Below, piece after piece: positions 42,908 through 51,519 of a stretch of DNA of 64,000 bases. How positions within the stretch are numbered: the stretch's first letter is position 1; every line of letters starts with the position of its first letter. Source of the DNA: Maridesulfovibrio frigidus DSM 17176 (GTDB lineage Bacteria; Desulfobacterota; Desulfovibrionia; Desulfovibrionales; Desulfovibrionaceae); NCBI RefSeq assembly GCF_000711735.1, contig NZ_JONL01000002.1:1-64000 (forward strand). Reading direction: 5' to 3'. The translations under genes and the position numbers were made by a program. A model generated the notes under the pieces. It saw nothing but the letters and a program-made list of their open reading frames with translations, did not search any database and was not told the DNA's origin.

Positions 42908-44095
42908 CTACAAAGATTCAGCCAAAAGTCGTCCATAGGCTTCACATTCTTCTTTGGCGGCACTATCCGGCTTCCATAAGACCTTCAAGCCATCGCCAAC
43001 CATTTCCAATCCCGATTTCTCTAGAGAATCTGAAACCATTTTCACACTTTCCCCAGACCAACCATAAGAGCCGAATGCCGCTCCCTTCTTATTCTTAAAA
43101 GAAAGCCCGTGGATCATTTCCAGCATACCCGCCATGTGGAAGAGGATTCCTTTATTAATGGTAGAGCACCCCGCCACCACCATTTTAGATCGGAATATTT
43201 CGGAGATAACTTCGTTTTTGTCCCGCTGTCCCACATTGTAAATTTTGATTACTATATCCTTATTCGCCTGCCTAATGCCAGAAGCAATAGCCTCAGCCAT
43301 ATCCCGAGTGCTGTTCCACATGGTATCGTATATGATGGTGATTTGGTCTTCCTGATAATCGTCCGCCCATTCGAGATATTTTTGGACAATCTGCAACGGA
43401 TTTTCCCGCCACATAATACCGTGACTGGGGAAGATGAAATCAAGAGGCAGTTCCATTGCGACAATCTCATTGATTTTTTTAGTCACCAGCTTGTTGAACG
43501 GCGTTAGGATATTCGCATAGTATTTGATGCATTCGTGCATTAGCTCGTCTTGATCGACAAGGTCGTTGTACATCAAATCGGACGCGAAATGATGGCCAAA
43601 AGCGTCATTACTGAACAGCACGTTTTCCTTATCCATGTAAGTAAACATGGAATCCGGCCAATGCAGCATGGGTGCAGAGACAAAGGAAAGAGTTTTCTCT
43701 CCTAAAGAGAGCGTGTCACCACTTTTAACTACTTTGTAATTCCAGTCGGCGTGGTAATATCCTTTGAGAATTTTAACAGCCTGAGCCGAGCAATAGATTG
43801 GAACATCCGGAATGCGACGCATCAGCTCTGGCAACCCACCGCTATGATCCACCTCGCAATGGTTCATAATAATGTAATCAATCTTTGAAAGATCGATTTC
43901 CCGTTCAAGGTTGGCAACAAATTCGGCGCCATATGGCCCGTAAACAGTATCAATCAAGACTGTTTTCTCATCACGAACAAGATAAGAGTTATACGAAGAG
44001 CCTTTGAATGTTGAATACTCCTCGCCATGGAATTTCTGCAATGCCCAATCTATTTTACCTACCCACGTAACGCTGTCTGTTAATTTGAAACTCAT
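42908..44095 (-). CDS. roo: Flavodiiron protein (rubredoxin:oxygen oxidoreductase type)
   Basis: A 395-aa enzyme reducing O2 or NO at a diiron site. The N-terminal metallo-beta-lactamase-like domain has the ligand pattern NHCEVDHSGG (residues about 79-88, HxExDH) and later SAPMLHWPDSMFTY. The C-terminal half is flavodoxin-like (TIIYDTMWNSTRDMAEAI near residues 254-271), and GAAFGSYGWSGE binds FMN. No rubredoxin domain is fused. It is a defence enzyme against oxygen or nitric oxide in sulfate reducers. It lies between tRNA-Leu and a degenerate copy of its 3' end, transcribed against them. Confidence 0.95.
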   Translation of the reverse strand: MSFKLTDSVTWVGKIDWALQKFHGEEYSTFKGSSYNSYLVRDEKTVLIDTVYGPYGAEFVANLEREIDLSKIDYIIMNHCEVDHSGGLPELMRRIPDVPIYCSAQAVKILKGYYHADWNYKVVKSGDTLSLGEKTLSFVSAPMLHWPDSMFTYMDKENVLFSNDAFGHHFASDLMYNDLVDQDELMHECIKYYANILTPFNKLVTKKINEIVAMELPLDFIFPSHGIMWRENPLQIVQKYLEWADDYQEDQITIIYDTMWNSTRDMAEAIASGIRQANKDIVIKIYNVGQRDKNEVISEIFRSKMVVAGCSTINKGILFHMAGMLEMIHGLSFKNKKGAAFGSYGWSGESVKMVSDSLEKSGLEMVGDGLKVLWKPDSAAKEECEAYGRLLAESL

Positions 44096-44539
44096 GACCT
44101 CTCCTAGTTATGTTTACTTTTGTGCAATATTCACATGACCTTAGCTAGCTCCTTAACTTCACACATGCCCACTTGTTGCTTCCGCATAACTGAGGGCAGT
44201 GGCCTTGCAAACATATATTGAGGAGCTTCAACCTCTTCTCTTTAATACCAACGACAATAAGGGTTGTAGCAATGCGCTACAACCCTTTTCTTATTTTTAA
44301 CGCTAGACTCTTTGCATTCACAAAAGACCATTTGCCATGAGATGTTCTAATCAAAATCGACAGAACTTCGCGTGATTGTCATAGCAAGACCAGGCCCTTT
44401 GAGTCATCATCTTAAATAGAAACTACTTTTCATATAATTGAAAACATGCCTAAGATTAGCATAATCAGACTAATATATTTGCTCTGATAAGTAATGTGCT
44501 GTGTTATTTTTGGGAATGTTTTTTCCAAAGGAGGAGTGA
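44096..44539 (+). other. 444-nt gap with degenerate tRNA-Leu 3' end and upstream region of the solute-binding operon
   Basis: Besides the repeat at 44232-44340, the gap contains GGGCAG-N5-TTGCA at 44194-44209, a marginal sigma-54-type site that I do not trust. No convincing ORF is present. Confidence 0.4.
44232..44340 (+). repeat. Degenerate copy of tRNA-Leu 3' end plus terminator and flank (copy B)
   Basis: CTTCTCTTtaatACCAaCGACAA aligns with the tRNA-Leu 3' end and following bases at 42781-42803. The terminator hairpin AAGGGTTGTAGC/GCTACAACCCTT (44259-44287) aligns with the tRNA-Leu terminator. The 50 bases after it recur at 48658-48725. About 80 per cent identity to the first copy over the shared part. 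Confidence 0.7.
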
Positions 44540-45562
44540 ATGCGACTTCTAAAAATATTGCTATTGCAATGTATCCTTTTATGTCTGTGTTGCGCCGTTG
44601 TTCAAGCACAGCCAAAGAAGGTTATTATACTTGAAACCATGACAGCGCCTTTGGTGCAGGATATGACAGACTCATTCCTGGATCACCTGCAATCGCTTGG
44701 GTACCAAAGTAATGAGGATTATCAGATCGTTCGATTAAATGCGGAAGGCAACGCGGAGAACGCCGAGACTCTCCTAAGGAAAGAACTCGAAAAGGGACAG
44801 CCTGATCTTGTCGTTTCAGTAGCTACATATGCTACCAAAGCAGCGGTAAAACTCCTTGGAAATACGAACGTTCCCATTGTTTTCATAGCCGTCTCCGACC
44901 CGATTGGCTCTGGTATCGTTAAAGATGTAGGCAAACCTACTGGCACCAATATTACAGGTATTGTCTTCTCGGTGTCTGAAAAGACCATTATTAAAATGGT
45001 TTTAAAGACTTTTTCTAATTGCCCAAAGAAGAGGCCATTACGTTTTGGAGTTGTATATTCTGGCTACCATTCCGCAGTCGGTGATGCTCGCAGATTAAAG
45101 GAAGCTGCGATGGATAACCCCGATATTCAGTTTGTTTTTAAAAAGGTAGCCTTTCGCCCCGGCAAGGAAGGAGAGGACCCCATGCTCCAAGCAGCGGCTC
45201 AAGCCATGCGTTCCCTCGAGGGGCAGGTTGATTTCATGTGGCAACCTTCAGATTACATGGGGGCATTACCACAATCTTCCGAAGTATTTGCGAAAGCTTC
45301 TCCTGTGCCGATTGGATTCACTCGATACATTCGATCATTGGAGAAAGGGGCTCTACTCCGCATAGTTCCCAGCATTGTTGGGAGTGGAGTTGCTGCTGCT
45401 CAAATTGTGGATTCCATTTGGCATGGAGCCAACCCTGACTCAATTCCTGTAAAGGCACCACCGACTATGGACATCGGGTTGAATCTTTCAACTATGAAGA
45501 ATTTAAATTTGGTAATCCCTATTGAAATCATGGAATTTGCAAAAGACAACTACGTCAAGTGA
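44540..45562 (+). CDS. ABC-type solute-binding protein (ABC_sub_bind/TrpX-like family), copy 1
   Basis: A 340-aa periplasmic protein with a signal peptide (LLQCILLCLCCAVVQA). Features include KVIILETMTAPLVQDMTDSF near residues 28-47, SVATYATKAAVKLLGNTNVP, IVFIAVSDPIGSGIV and GTNITGIVFSVS, matching the PF04392-type binding proteins. It has about 55-60 per cent identity by eye to the next gene, so the two are a tandem duplicate. No permease or ATPase gene is in the block; a histidine kinase follows, suggesting a sensory rather than transport use. Confidence 0.85.
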   Translation: MRLLKILLLQCILLCLCCAVVQAQPKKVIILETMTAPLVQDMTDSFLDHLQSLGYQSNEDYQIVRLNAEGNAENAETLLRKELEKGQPDLVVSVATYATKAAVKLLGNTNVPIVFIAVSDPIGSGIVKDVGKPTGTNITGIVFSVSEKTIIKMVLKTFSNCPKKRPLRFGVVYSGYHSAVGDARRLKEAAMDNPDIQFVFKKVAFRPGKEGEDPMLQAAAQAMRSLEGQVDFMWQPSDYMGALPQSSEVFAKASPVPIGFTRYIRSLEKGALLRIVPSIVGSGVAAAQIVDSIWHGANPDSIPVKAPPTMDIGLNLSTMKNLNLVIPIEIMEFAKDNYVK

Positions 45563-45572
45563 AGGTGTTTAT

Positions 45573-46595
45573 ATGCGAATTATACAAAAATTACTAATCT
45601 CGTGTGCGTCTGTGCTCCTGTTATTTGGAATTGCTCATGCTGATCACCAAAGGATAATAGTGCTCGAGACAATGACAGCCCCTATTATACAAGAGGGGAC
45701 GGATATTTTATTAAACCACCTGAAAACACTAGAGTTCCCGCATAAAGAGGGTTTAGTTATTGTCCGAAAAAATGCGGAAGGGAATTACGATAATGCCATT
45801 GCGCTTTTAAAAAAGGAGATTGAAAAAGGGAAACCAGATATTATAGTGACTGTGGCAACGTATGCTACCAAAGCTGCAGTGGAACTACTTGGCGGAACTA
45901 ACATCCCAATTGTTTTTATGATCGTCTCGGACCCTGTAGGTTCTGGGATTGTCTCACAAATTGGTGAACCTTCTAAAACCAATGTGACCGGAGTTGTCTA
46001 TTCTGTAACTCAAAAAGCAACTATCGACATGATGCTGAAGGTTCTTTCTAATTATAAAAAGAAAAGGCCACTGCGATTTGGCGTTGTTTACTCATCTTAT
46101 CCTTCAGCAATGGGCGATGTCAGGCGTCTGAAAAAAGCAGCCGAAGGGAAGCCAAATGTTCAATTCATATATAAGGAAATTCCTTTCCGCTCAGGAAAAG
46201 AGGGAGAAATGCCAATGCTTGAAGACGCAATTCAAGCATGTCGCTCTTTGAATGGACAAGTAGATTTCATGTGGGAACCAGGGGGGTATATGGCTGTATT
46301 ACCTCAGACTGCAAAGATGTTTGTCAAAGCTTCCTCAGTTCCTTTCGCGTTTACCCGTTTCCAAAACATGCTAAAAGAAGGAGCTTTGTTACGTGTTGCG
46401 CCAAATTCTCAAATGAGTGCAATTGCCGCGGCAGAGTATGTAAATTTAATACTGAATGGCGCCGATCCTGGTTCTTTGCCTGTGATGGTACCCGGGGACA
46501 TGGATATCGGGCTGAATCTGACCACTGCGAAAAAGATGAAGCTTGTGATACCATCGGAAATCATGGAACTAGCAAAGGACAACTTCGTTCAATGA
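45573..46595 (+). CDS. ABC-type solute-binding protein (ABC_sub_bind/TrpX-like family), copy 2
   Basis: A 340-aa paralogue of the preceding protein, with its own signal peptide (KLLISCASVLLLFGIAHA). Parallel motifs are RIIVLETMTAPIIQ, TVATYATKAAVELLGGTNIP, IVFMIVSDPVGSGIV and VTGVVYSVT. The ATG at 45573 has GAAGGTG upstream; an earlier in-frame ATG at 45522 lies inside the first copy. It is followed 7 nt later by the histidine kinase gene. The two copies differ in their middle parts and may bind different ligands. Confidence 0.85.
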   Translation: MRIIQKLLISCASVLLLFGIAHADHQRIIVLETMTAPIIQEGTDILLNHLKTLEFPHKEGLVIVRKNAEGNYDNAIALLKKEIEKGKPDIIVTVATYATKAAVELLGGTNIPIVFMIVSDPVGSGIVSQIGEPSKTNVTGVVYSVTQKATIDMMLKVLSNYKKKRPLRFGVVYSSYPSAMGDVRRLKKAAEGKPNVQFIYKEIPFRSGKEGEMPMLEDAIQACRSLNGQVDFMWEPGGYMAVLPQTAKMFVKASSVPFAFTRFQNMLKEGALLRVAPNSQMSAIAAAEYVNLILNGADPGSLPVMVPGDMDIGLNLTTAKKMKLVIPSEIMELAKDNFVQ

Positions 46596-46602
46596 GGCCA
46601 AT

Positions 46603-48531
46603 ATGAGACTCGGACCTAAACTCGTAGTATTCATTTTACCCATAATTCTCATCGCCATAGTTGGGCTGGGGAGATGGACGTACTTGGAAGCCAAGCAGGG
46701 CTTACTAGTTTCTAACTACAGGTATATGCGCTTGGCACTTGACGATGTGTTTATCGATCAGGTTAAACGTAGAAGCGATCTCGTTATTAAAGCGGACATG
46801 CAAGGTATCGCCTACTTTGTAGAGAAATATAAAAGTGAAGCTCGTCAGGATATTCAGGCCTCAAGTCAACGTTTTCAAGGAGATTTCTTTGTTTTTTCTC
46901 CATCAGACGTATCTGACATTAAAGGTCATAATGCAGATTGTCCTCTGACGGATGAACAGGCAAGAGTTGTAATGAAAGACCTGAAAGAATCCGAGGACAT
47001 GCGGTTTGAAGGGACCTTGAAAGGCTCAACTCTACTCTTATGCGAAGCCCGCTATTTTGCCGAATGGGATTGGGTTGTTGGTTACACCATTCCTGAGAAG
47101 ACAACTGAACAATATCTGAAACCAATTTACCAAGCAACCATCCTAGCCGTTTTTGTTGTAGGGCTTGCCCTCACACTTCTAATTGGCTTTTTGACTCGGA
47201 GGTTCATAACGAACCCCATAGGTATATTGGAGCGCTCGGCTCAAGATATTGCAGCAGGGAATTCTCGTGCAAGTATTCTAATTAATTCAAGAGATGAATT
47301 GGGCGCCTTAGCGCGTAGTCTAGAAGATATGGTGGAAGAGATTCAACTCAGAGAAACCGATCTCACACAAAGTAGGGCTATATTGTTGGAAGCAGAGAGA
47401 CTCGCGGATCTAGGCGCATGGAACTGGGACATTCAAAGTGATTCCTGGACCTGTTCTGACAATTGGTTACGAATTCATGGATTATCAAATCCCAATTTGT
47501 CTTTGCATGAAGTTCTTAAAATTGCGCATCCTGATGACCTACAATCAATAAGTAAGGCTGTCTCAAAATCTGTGGAACAAGGACTCCCCTTCTCCTTAGA
47601 GTATAGAGTGATTCGTCCTGATACAGATGAAATTGTACATATACACAAAAATGGTGAAGTAGAATTAGATTCTTTCGGCAATGCTGTAAGGTTGTACGGT
47701 GCAGCGCAAAACATAACTCGACGCAAGGAAATGGAACAGCGGCTTGCGCTGGCCCAAAAACTTGAGTCAGTAGGGCAACTCGCTTCTGGCATTGCTCATG
47801 AGATCAATACTCCTCTCCAATATATAGGTAGTAATCTTAAATTCATGAAGGGAGCATTTTCCGAACTAGAAGAAGCTTTCCATGTTTGTAAGCAAGGGCT
47901 ACAAGAGTACGATGACACGAAGGCGGCAGAGGCCGTATCTATTGTGAAAGAAGCCCTAGAACTTCTTCAGGAGCTTAAGCCAGCATCGACAGAATCCATA
48001 GACGGTGTAAACCAAGTTTCGACAATTGTTCAAGCCATGAAAAGATTCGCACATCCTGATGTTAATAGCATTAGAGCAATCGACCTCAATGAAACAGTGA
48101 AGAATACGGTCGCTATCGCGAAGAATGAATGGAAGTATGTGTCTGACGTTGAGTTGGATCTTGCAGAGGACCTTCCTTACATCAGTTGTAATCATGGGGA
48201 GATCAATCAAGTCTTGTTGAATTTGCTGGTAAATGCATCACATGCAATTTCCCAGAAAGTCGAAGGTAGTCCGGGAAAAGGAAGAATTACAATTTCTACT
48301 CAACATCATAACAATGAACTAGTCTTGTCTGTTAAAGACACTGGCTGCGGTATACCTGAGGGGATCAAGAATCGTATTTATGATCCTTTTTTCACCACCA
48401 AAGAGATTGGCAAGGGGACCGGGCAAGGGCTAGCCATCGCATATGCGATAATCGAAAAACACAACGGCTCCATTAATATGGATTCAACCGAAGGAGAAGG
48501 AACAACCTTTACAGTTCGGTTGCCATTATAA
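46603..48531 (+). CDS. Membrane sensor histidine kinase (HAMP-PAS-HisKA-HATPase)
   Basis: A 642-aa hybrid sensor. A membrane helix near residues 8-25 is followed by a periplasmic domain (about 30-180), a second helix (TILAVFVVGLALTLLIGFL), HAMP, a PAS domain (about 265-375, LADLGAWNWDIQSDSW), then the phosphoacceptor helix with SGIAHEINTPLQYI near residue 395, and the ATPase boxes DTGCGIPEG, FFTTKEIGKGTGQGLAIA. It has no receiver domain, and no response regulator gene is adjacent. It starts 7 nt after the second binding protein, so a periplasmic binding-protein-to-kinase signalling unit is likely. Confidence 0.9.
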   Translation: MRLGPKLVVFILPIILIAIVGLGRWTYLEAKQGLLVSNYRYMRLALDDVFIDQVKRRSDLVIKADMQGIAYFVEKYKSEARQDIQASSQRFQGDFFVFSPSDVSDIKGHNADCPLTDEQARVVMKDLKESEDMRFEGTLKGSTLLLCEARYFAEWDWVVGYTIPEKTTEQYLKPIYQATILAVFVVGLALTLLIGFLTRRFITNPIGILERSAQDIAAGNSRASILINSRDELGALARSLEDMVEEIQLRETDLTQSRAILLEAERLADLGAWNWDIQSDSWTCSDNWLRIHGLSNPNLSLHEVLKIAHPDDLQSISKAVSKSVEQGLPFSLEYRVIRPDTDEIVHIHKNGEVELDSFGNAVRLYGAAQNITRRKEMEQRLALAQKLESVGQLASGIAHEINTPLQYIGSNLKFMKGAFSELEEAFHVCKQGLQEYDDTKAAEAVSIVKEALELLQELKPASTESIDGVNQVSTIVQAMKRFAHPDVNSIRAIDLNETVKNTVAIAKNEWKYVSDVELDLAEDLPYISCNHGEINQVLLNLLVNASHAISQKVEGSPGKGRITISTQHHNNELVLSVKDTGCGIPEGIKNRIYDPFFTTKEIGKGTGQGLAIAYAIIEKHNGSINMDSTEGEGTTFTVRLPL

Positions 48532-48657
48532 AGCACCTAAAAAATCGTATTCTTCCATCCTCACAAAGTTGACCTCAAGAGTCGTGGCATTATTCAACAT
48601 TCCTTCCTTTGCGACAATCTTCTTCGTTGAAATATCAACACCTCTATCCCACAAATT

Positions 48658-48725
48658 GACAACCTTTTCTTATTTTTAACGCAAGCTGCTTTACCTTCAC
48701 AAAAGACAGCTTGACCATGATATCT
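48658..48725 (+). repeat. Direct repeat bracketing the solute-binding/kinase block (copy C)
   Basis: ACAACCTTTTCTTATTTTTA at 48659 and the following bases (CTTTACCTTCACAAAAGACA) match the region right after the pseudo-terminator at 44279-44340, about 75 per cent identical. Copies B and C flank the three genes 44540-48531. Confidence 0.6.
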
Positions 48726-48800
48726 CATCAAAGATAGCCTCACCCCTCGATATTCAGCACCGCCGCGATCACTCAGCACAGTTTCATTATAAGGTTGGAC

Positions 48801-49685
48801 ATGCCAAATATTACTAAAAATATCCCCGTAATAGCTTTCATACTGCTCGGCACAATATGGGGCAGCAACTTCATATATATGAAGCTTGCATCCGAGCTTA
48901 TATCTCCTGCGCAGATTGTGTTCTTCCGCGTTCTATTCGGGTTTCTACCGATTTTAGCATATGCACTTTTCAAGAAATCTCTACGCATAGCCCATCTGAA
49001 ACACTCTGTTCATTTCATTGTGATGGCCCTACTTGCGACAACACTATATTACTATAGTTTCGCCAAAGGCGCGTCCCTTCTTCTTTCTGGATTAGCCGGA
49101 GCGCTCAGCGGATCTATCCCTCTTTTCGCATTCATACTCGCCATCATTTTTATACCCGAAGAAAAACCTTCGCTTATGAAAATTCTCGGCATCGTCATTG
49201 GTTTTATAGGAGTCGTAATCATCGCGCGCCCTTCGGGAGACAGCTTGCTATCTTCCAATTTTGAGGGAGTATTATATATGATAGCGGGATCACTCAGCGT
49301 CGGAGCTTCTTTTGTTTATGCTAGAAAGTTTATTACGCCGCTAAACATTCCAGCATCAGCACTGACAACTTACCAGCTTGGTTTCGCCATGATACTGCTA
49401 GCCGCGACTACCAGCTATGACGGAATAGGAAATATTTGGGGCAACTATAACGCAGCAATTGGACTAGTCGTGGGCCTCGGGCTTCTGGGTACAGGACTAG
49501 CCTACATAATATACTATTACATCGTTTCCACGCTTGGCGCAGTCTCGGCATCTTCTGTCACATACATACCGCCACTAGTCGCTTTGCTGATCGGCGCTGT
49601 GATCATTGGAGAGCCGATTGAGCTGATTGATTATTTAGCGACAGCATTGATTTTTGTCGGTGTTTATATGCTTAAACGGAGATAA
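48801..49685 (+). CDS. EamA-family (DMT) transporter
   Basis: A 294-aa membrane protein with ten helices in two EamA repeats (residues about 10-145 and 155-290). LGTIWGSNFIYMKLASELISP and VTYIPPLVALLIGAVIIGEPI are the usual segments. Members export amino acids, nucleosides or other metabolites; substrate is unknown. The ATG at 48801 with AAGG upstream is preferred over the TTG at 48795. It lies alone, outside the block ending at copy C of the repeat. Confidence 0.87.
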   Translation: MPNITKNIPVIAFILLGTIWGSNFIYMKLASELISPAQIVFFRVLFGFLPILAYALFKKSLRIAHLKHSVHFIVMALLATTLYYYSFAKGASLLLSGLAGALSGSIPLFAFILAIIFIPEEKPSLMKILGIVIGFIGVVIIARPSGDSLLSSNFEGVLYMIAGSLSVGASFVYARKFITPLNIPASALTTYQLGFAMILLAATTSYDGIGNIWGNYNAAIGLVVGLGLLGTGLAYIIYYYIVSTLGAVSASSVTYIPPLVALLIGAVIIGEPIELIDYLATALIFVGVYMLKRR

Positions 49686-49761
49686 CCGCTTTTCCGGAGT
49701 TAAGCCAAAACCAGTCACCACCTCCATGCTACCACTTAGCAAATAATACGACCTAATAAAC

Positions 49762-49844
49762 TTTCCATGGTATCGCTTAAAGCGAGCTTCATATAGAAGA
49801 GAACAAACACAAAGGGGGCACTCCCCCCTTTCATACCATGGAGG
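49762..49844 (+). promoter_or_regulatory. Four-helix RNA leader that pairs the dctP ribosome binding site
   Basis: P1 pairs CCATGGTAT (49765-49773) with ATACCATGG (49833-49841), extended by pairs 49762-49764 with 49842-49844, covering the GGAGG at 49840-49844. Inside are P2 CGCT/AGCG (49774-49784), P3 CTTC/GAAG (49787-49799) and P4 AAAGGGGG/CCCCCTTT (49811-49831). The arms are joined by 0, 2, 11 and 1 nt, a cloverleaf-like junction. Folding would block translation of dctP, 6 nt downstream. Confidence 0.6.
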
Positions 49845-49850
49845 TTTGGA

Positions 49851-50924
49851 ATGAAGTCTAAGATTAAGGTTCTCGTATTTTTCACAATGTTGTGCCTGAT
49901 GGCCAGCCCTGCATTCGCAGCTAAGAAAGTTAAATGGAAACTGGCCATGACATGGTCATCCACTTTGACACCTTTCGCATCTGCACCAATCCAGATGGCT
50001 AAAATGGTCGAAGAAATGAGTGGCGGTAACTTTGTTATCCGCGTTGAAGGCTCCGAAAAGCACAAAGCTGCTCTAGGTATCCTCGACATGGTTAAAGGCG
50101 GCCAGTACGATATCGGCCACAGTGCTGCTTACTACTGGAAAGGCAAAGACATCAGCACCGTATTTTTCTGCACAGTTCCTTTCGGAATGAACGCTGACGA
50201 GCAGTACGCATGGTTGTACTACGGCGGCGGTATGGAACTTATGGCAAAAGCTTTCTCTAAATACAAAGTCCTCAGCTTCCCCGGTGGTAACTCCGGCGTG
50301 CAGATGGGCGGATGGTTCAAGAAAGAAATCAACTCAATTGAAGACCTCAAAGGTCTCAAAATGCGCATTCCCGGCCTTGCTGGTGAAGTTTTCGCTAAAC
50401 TCGGCGTTAACGTAACTAACATCCCTTCCGGCGAACTCTACACATCACTTGATCGTGGTACTATCGACGCTCTTGAGTGGGTTGGACCTGCAATGGACAT
50501 CAAGATGGGCTTCCACAAAATCGCACCTTACTACTACACAGGTTGGCATGAGCCAGCAACTGAGCTTCAGTTCATCGTTAACCAGCGTGAATACGAAAAG
50601 CTTCCAGCTGAATACAAAGCTATCCTCAAAGTTGCGATGAAAGCATCTTCCATGGATATGTACATTGAAAACTACGCTGGTAGCATCGACGCTTGGGACA
50701 AAATGCAGACTGAATTCCCTAACATCAAGGTTAAAGAATTCCCAATGCCAGTTCTCAAAGCTATGAAAAAAGCTGCTAACGAAATCTATGACGCATACGC
50801 TGCTAAAGATGCATTCTTCAAAGAAGTACTCGAATCACAGCGCGCTTACATGAAGAAAGCTCGTGCATGGACCGCAATCTCTGAATACAACTACATCAAG
50901 ACTTCTATGGAACTTGAAAAGTAG
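49851..50924 (+). CDS. dctP: TRAP transporter solute-binding protein, DctP family
   Basis: A 357-aa periplasmic protein with a signal peptide (KVLVFFTMLCLMASPAFA). The mature part starts KWKLAMTWSS and has GQYDIGHSAAYYWKGKDI and LKMRIPGLAGEVFAKLGV, typical of DctP, with the carboxylate-binding arginine region near MRIPG. The 5' leader folds over its ribosome site. The following hairpin and dctQ, dctM complete a tripartite Na+-driven importer of a carboxylate, with C4-dicarboxylates most likely by family. Confidence 0.93.
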   Translation: MKSKIKVLVFFTMLCLMASPAFAAKKVKWKLAMTWSSTLTPFASAPIQMAKMVEEMSGGNFVIRVEGSEKHKAALGILDMVKGGQYDIGHSAAYYWKGKDISTVFFCTVPFGMNADEQYAWLYYGGGMELMAKAFSKYKVLSFPGGNSGVQMGGWFKKEINSIEDLKGLKMRIPGLAGEVFAKLGVNVTNIPSGELYTSLDRGTIDALEWVGPAMDIKMGFHKIAPYYYTGWHEPATELQFIVNQREYEKLPAEYKAILKVAMKASSMDMYIENYAGSIDAWDKMQTEFPNIKVKEFPMPVLKAMKKAANEIYDAYAAKDAFFKEVLESQRAYMKKARAWTAISEYNYIKTSMELEK

Positions 50925-50952
50925 AGTAATGATCCTCTAAGGCGAATATATT

Positions 50953-50985
50953 GCCGCTCCGTCCCCCTACAGGACGGGGCGGTTA
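50953..50985 (+). terminator. Attenuating hairpin between dctP and dctQ
   Basis: CCGCTCCGTCC (50953-50963) and GGACGGGGCGG (50971-50981) form an 11-bp stem followed by a short T-rich stretch. Hairpins here usually favour the binding protein over the membrane subunits. Confidence 0.75.
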
Positions 50986-51015
50986 TTTACGCCATCTGAA
51001 AATACCGAGAGTACA

Positions 51016-51519
51016 ATGCAAAAATTAGAAAATTTTATTCGTCGCTCTGTCGACTATGTGGGACTGGCGCTTGCGGGCGTGCTGATTCTCATGGTTCTCA
51101 ACGTCTCCTTTGACGTTATGATGCGATACACTTTCCACGCCAGTTCCGTTGGCATGCAGGAAATGGAATGGCATCTTTTCGCGATTATCATTCTTTTCGG
51201 GATGGGAGTTGGGCTTCAACATGATGCTCATGTCCGCGTCGACTTCATCTACGACCGTCTTGGCCCTAAAAAAAGAGCCATGATTAACATTTGGGGGACG
51301 GTATTCATGCTTGTTCCCTTAGCACTGCTGATCCTTTTCGGTTCTTTTGAATACGTTCAGGACGCATTCGTATCAAACGAGATTTCCGAAGATCCAGGTG
51401 GCCTACCTTTCCGCTGGATAATCAAAAGCATGATACCTCTCTCTTTCGTATTCCTTTTGTATAGTGCACTCGGATTCGTTCTTACAAATATCAGAAAATA
51501 CAAGGAGGCGAAACTATGA
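51016..51519 (+). CDS. dctQ: TRAP transporter small membrane subunit, DctQ family
   Basis: A 167-aa protein with four membrane helices and the DctQ signature QEMEWHLFAIIILFGMGVGL near residues 48-67, followed by DAHVRVDFIYDRL. It overlaps dctM by 4 nt (ATGA), so it is translationally coupled. Length is typical of the family. It forms the membrane domain with DctM. Confidence 0.93.
   Translation: MQKLENFIRRSVDYVGLALAGVLILMVLNVSFDVMMRYTFHASSVGMQEMEWHLFAIIILFGMGVGLQHDAHVRVDFIYDRLGPKKRAMINIWGTVFMLVPLALLILFGSFEYVQDAFVSNEISEDPGGLPFRWIIKSMIPLSFVFLLYSALGFVLTNIRKYKEAKL

Noticed and set aside
44194-44209. GGGCAG-N5-TTGCA, sigma-54-like promoter
   Set aside because: It deviates at two of the important -24 bases and is over 300 nt from the next start.
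44430-44615. Minus-strand 61-codon frame before the solute-binding gene
   Set aside because: It overlaps the plus-strand start and signal peptide and shows no protein-like features.
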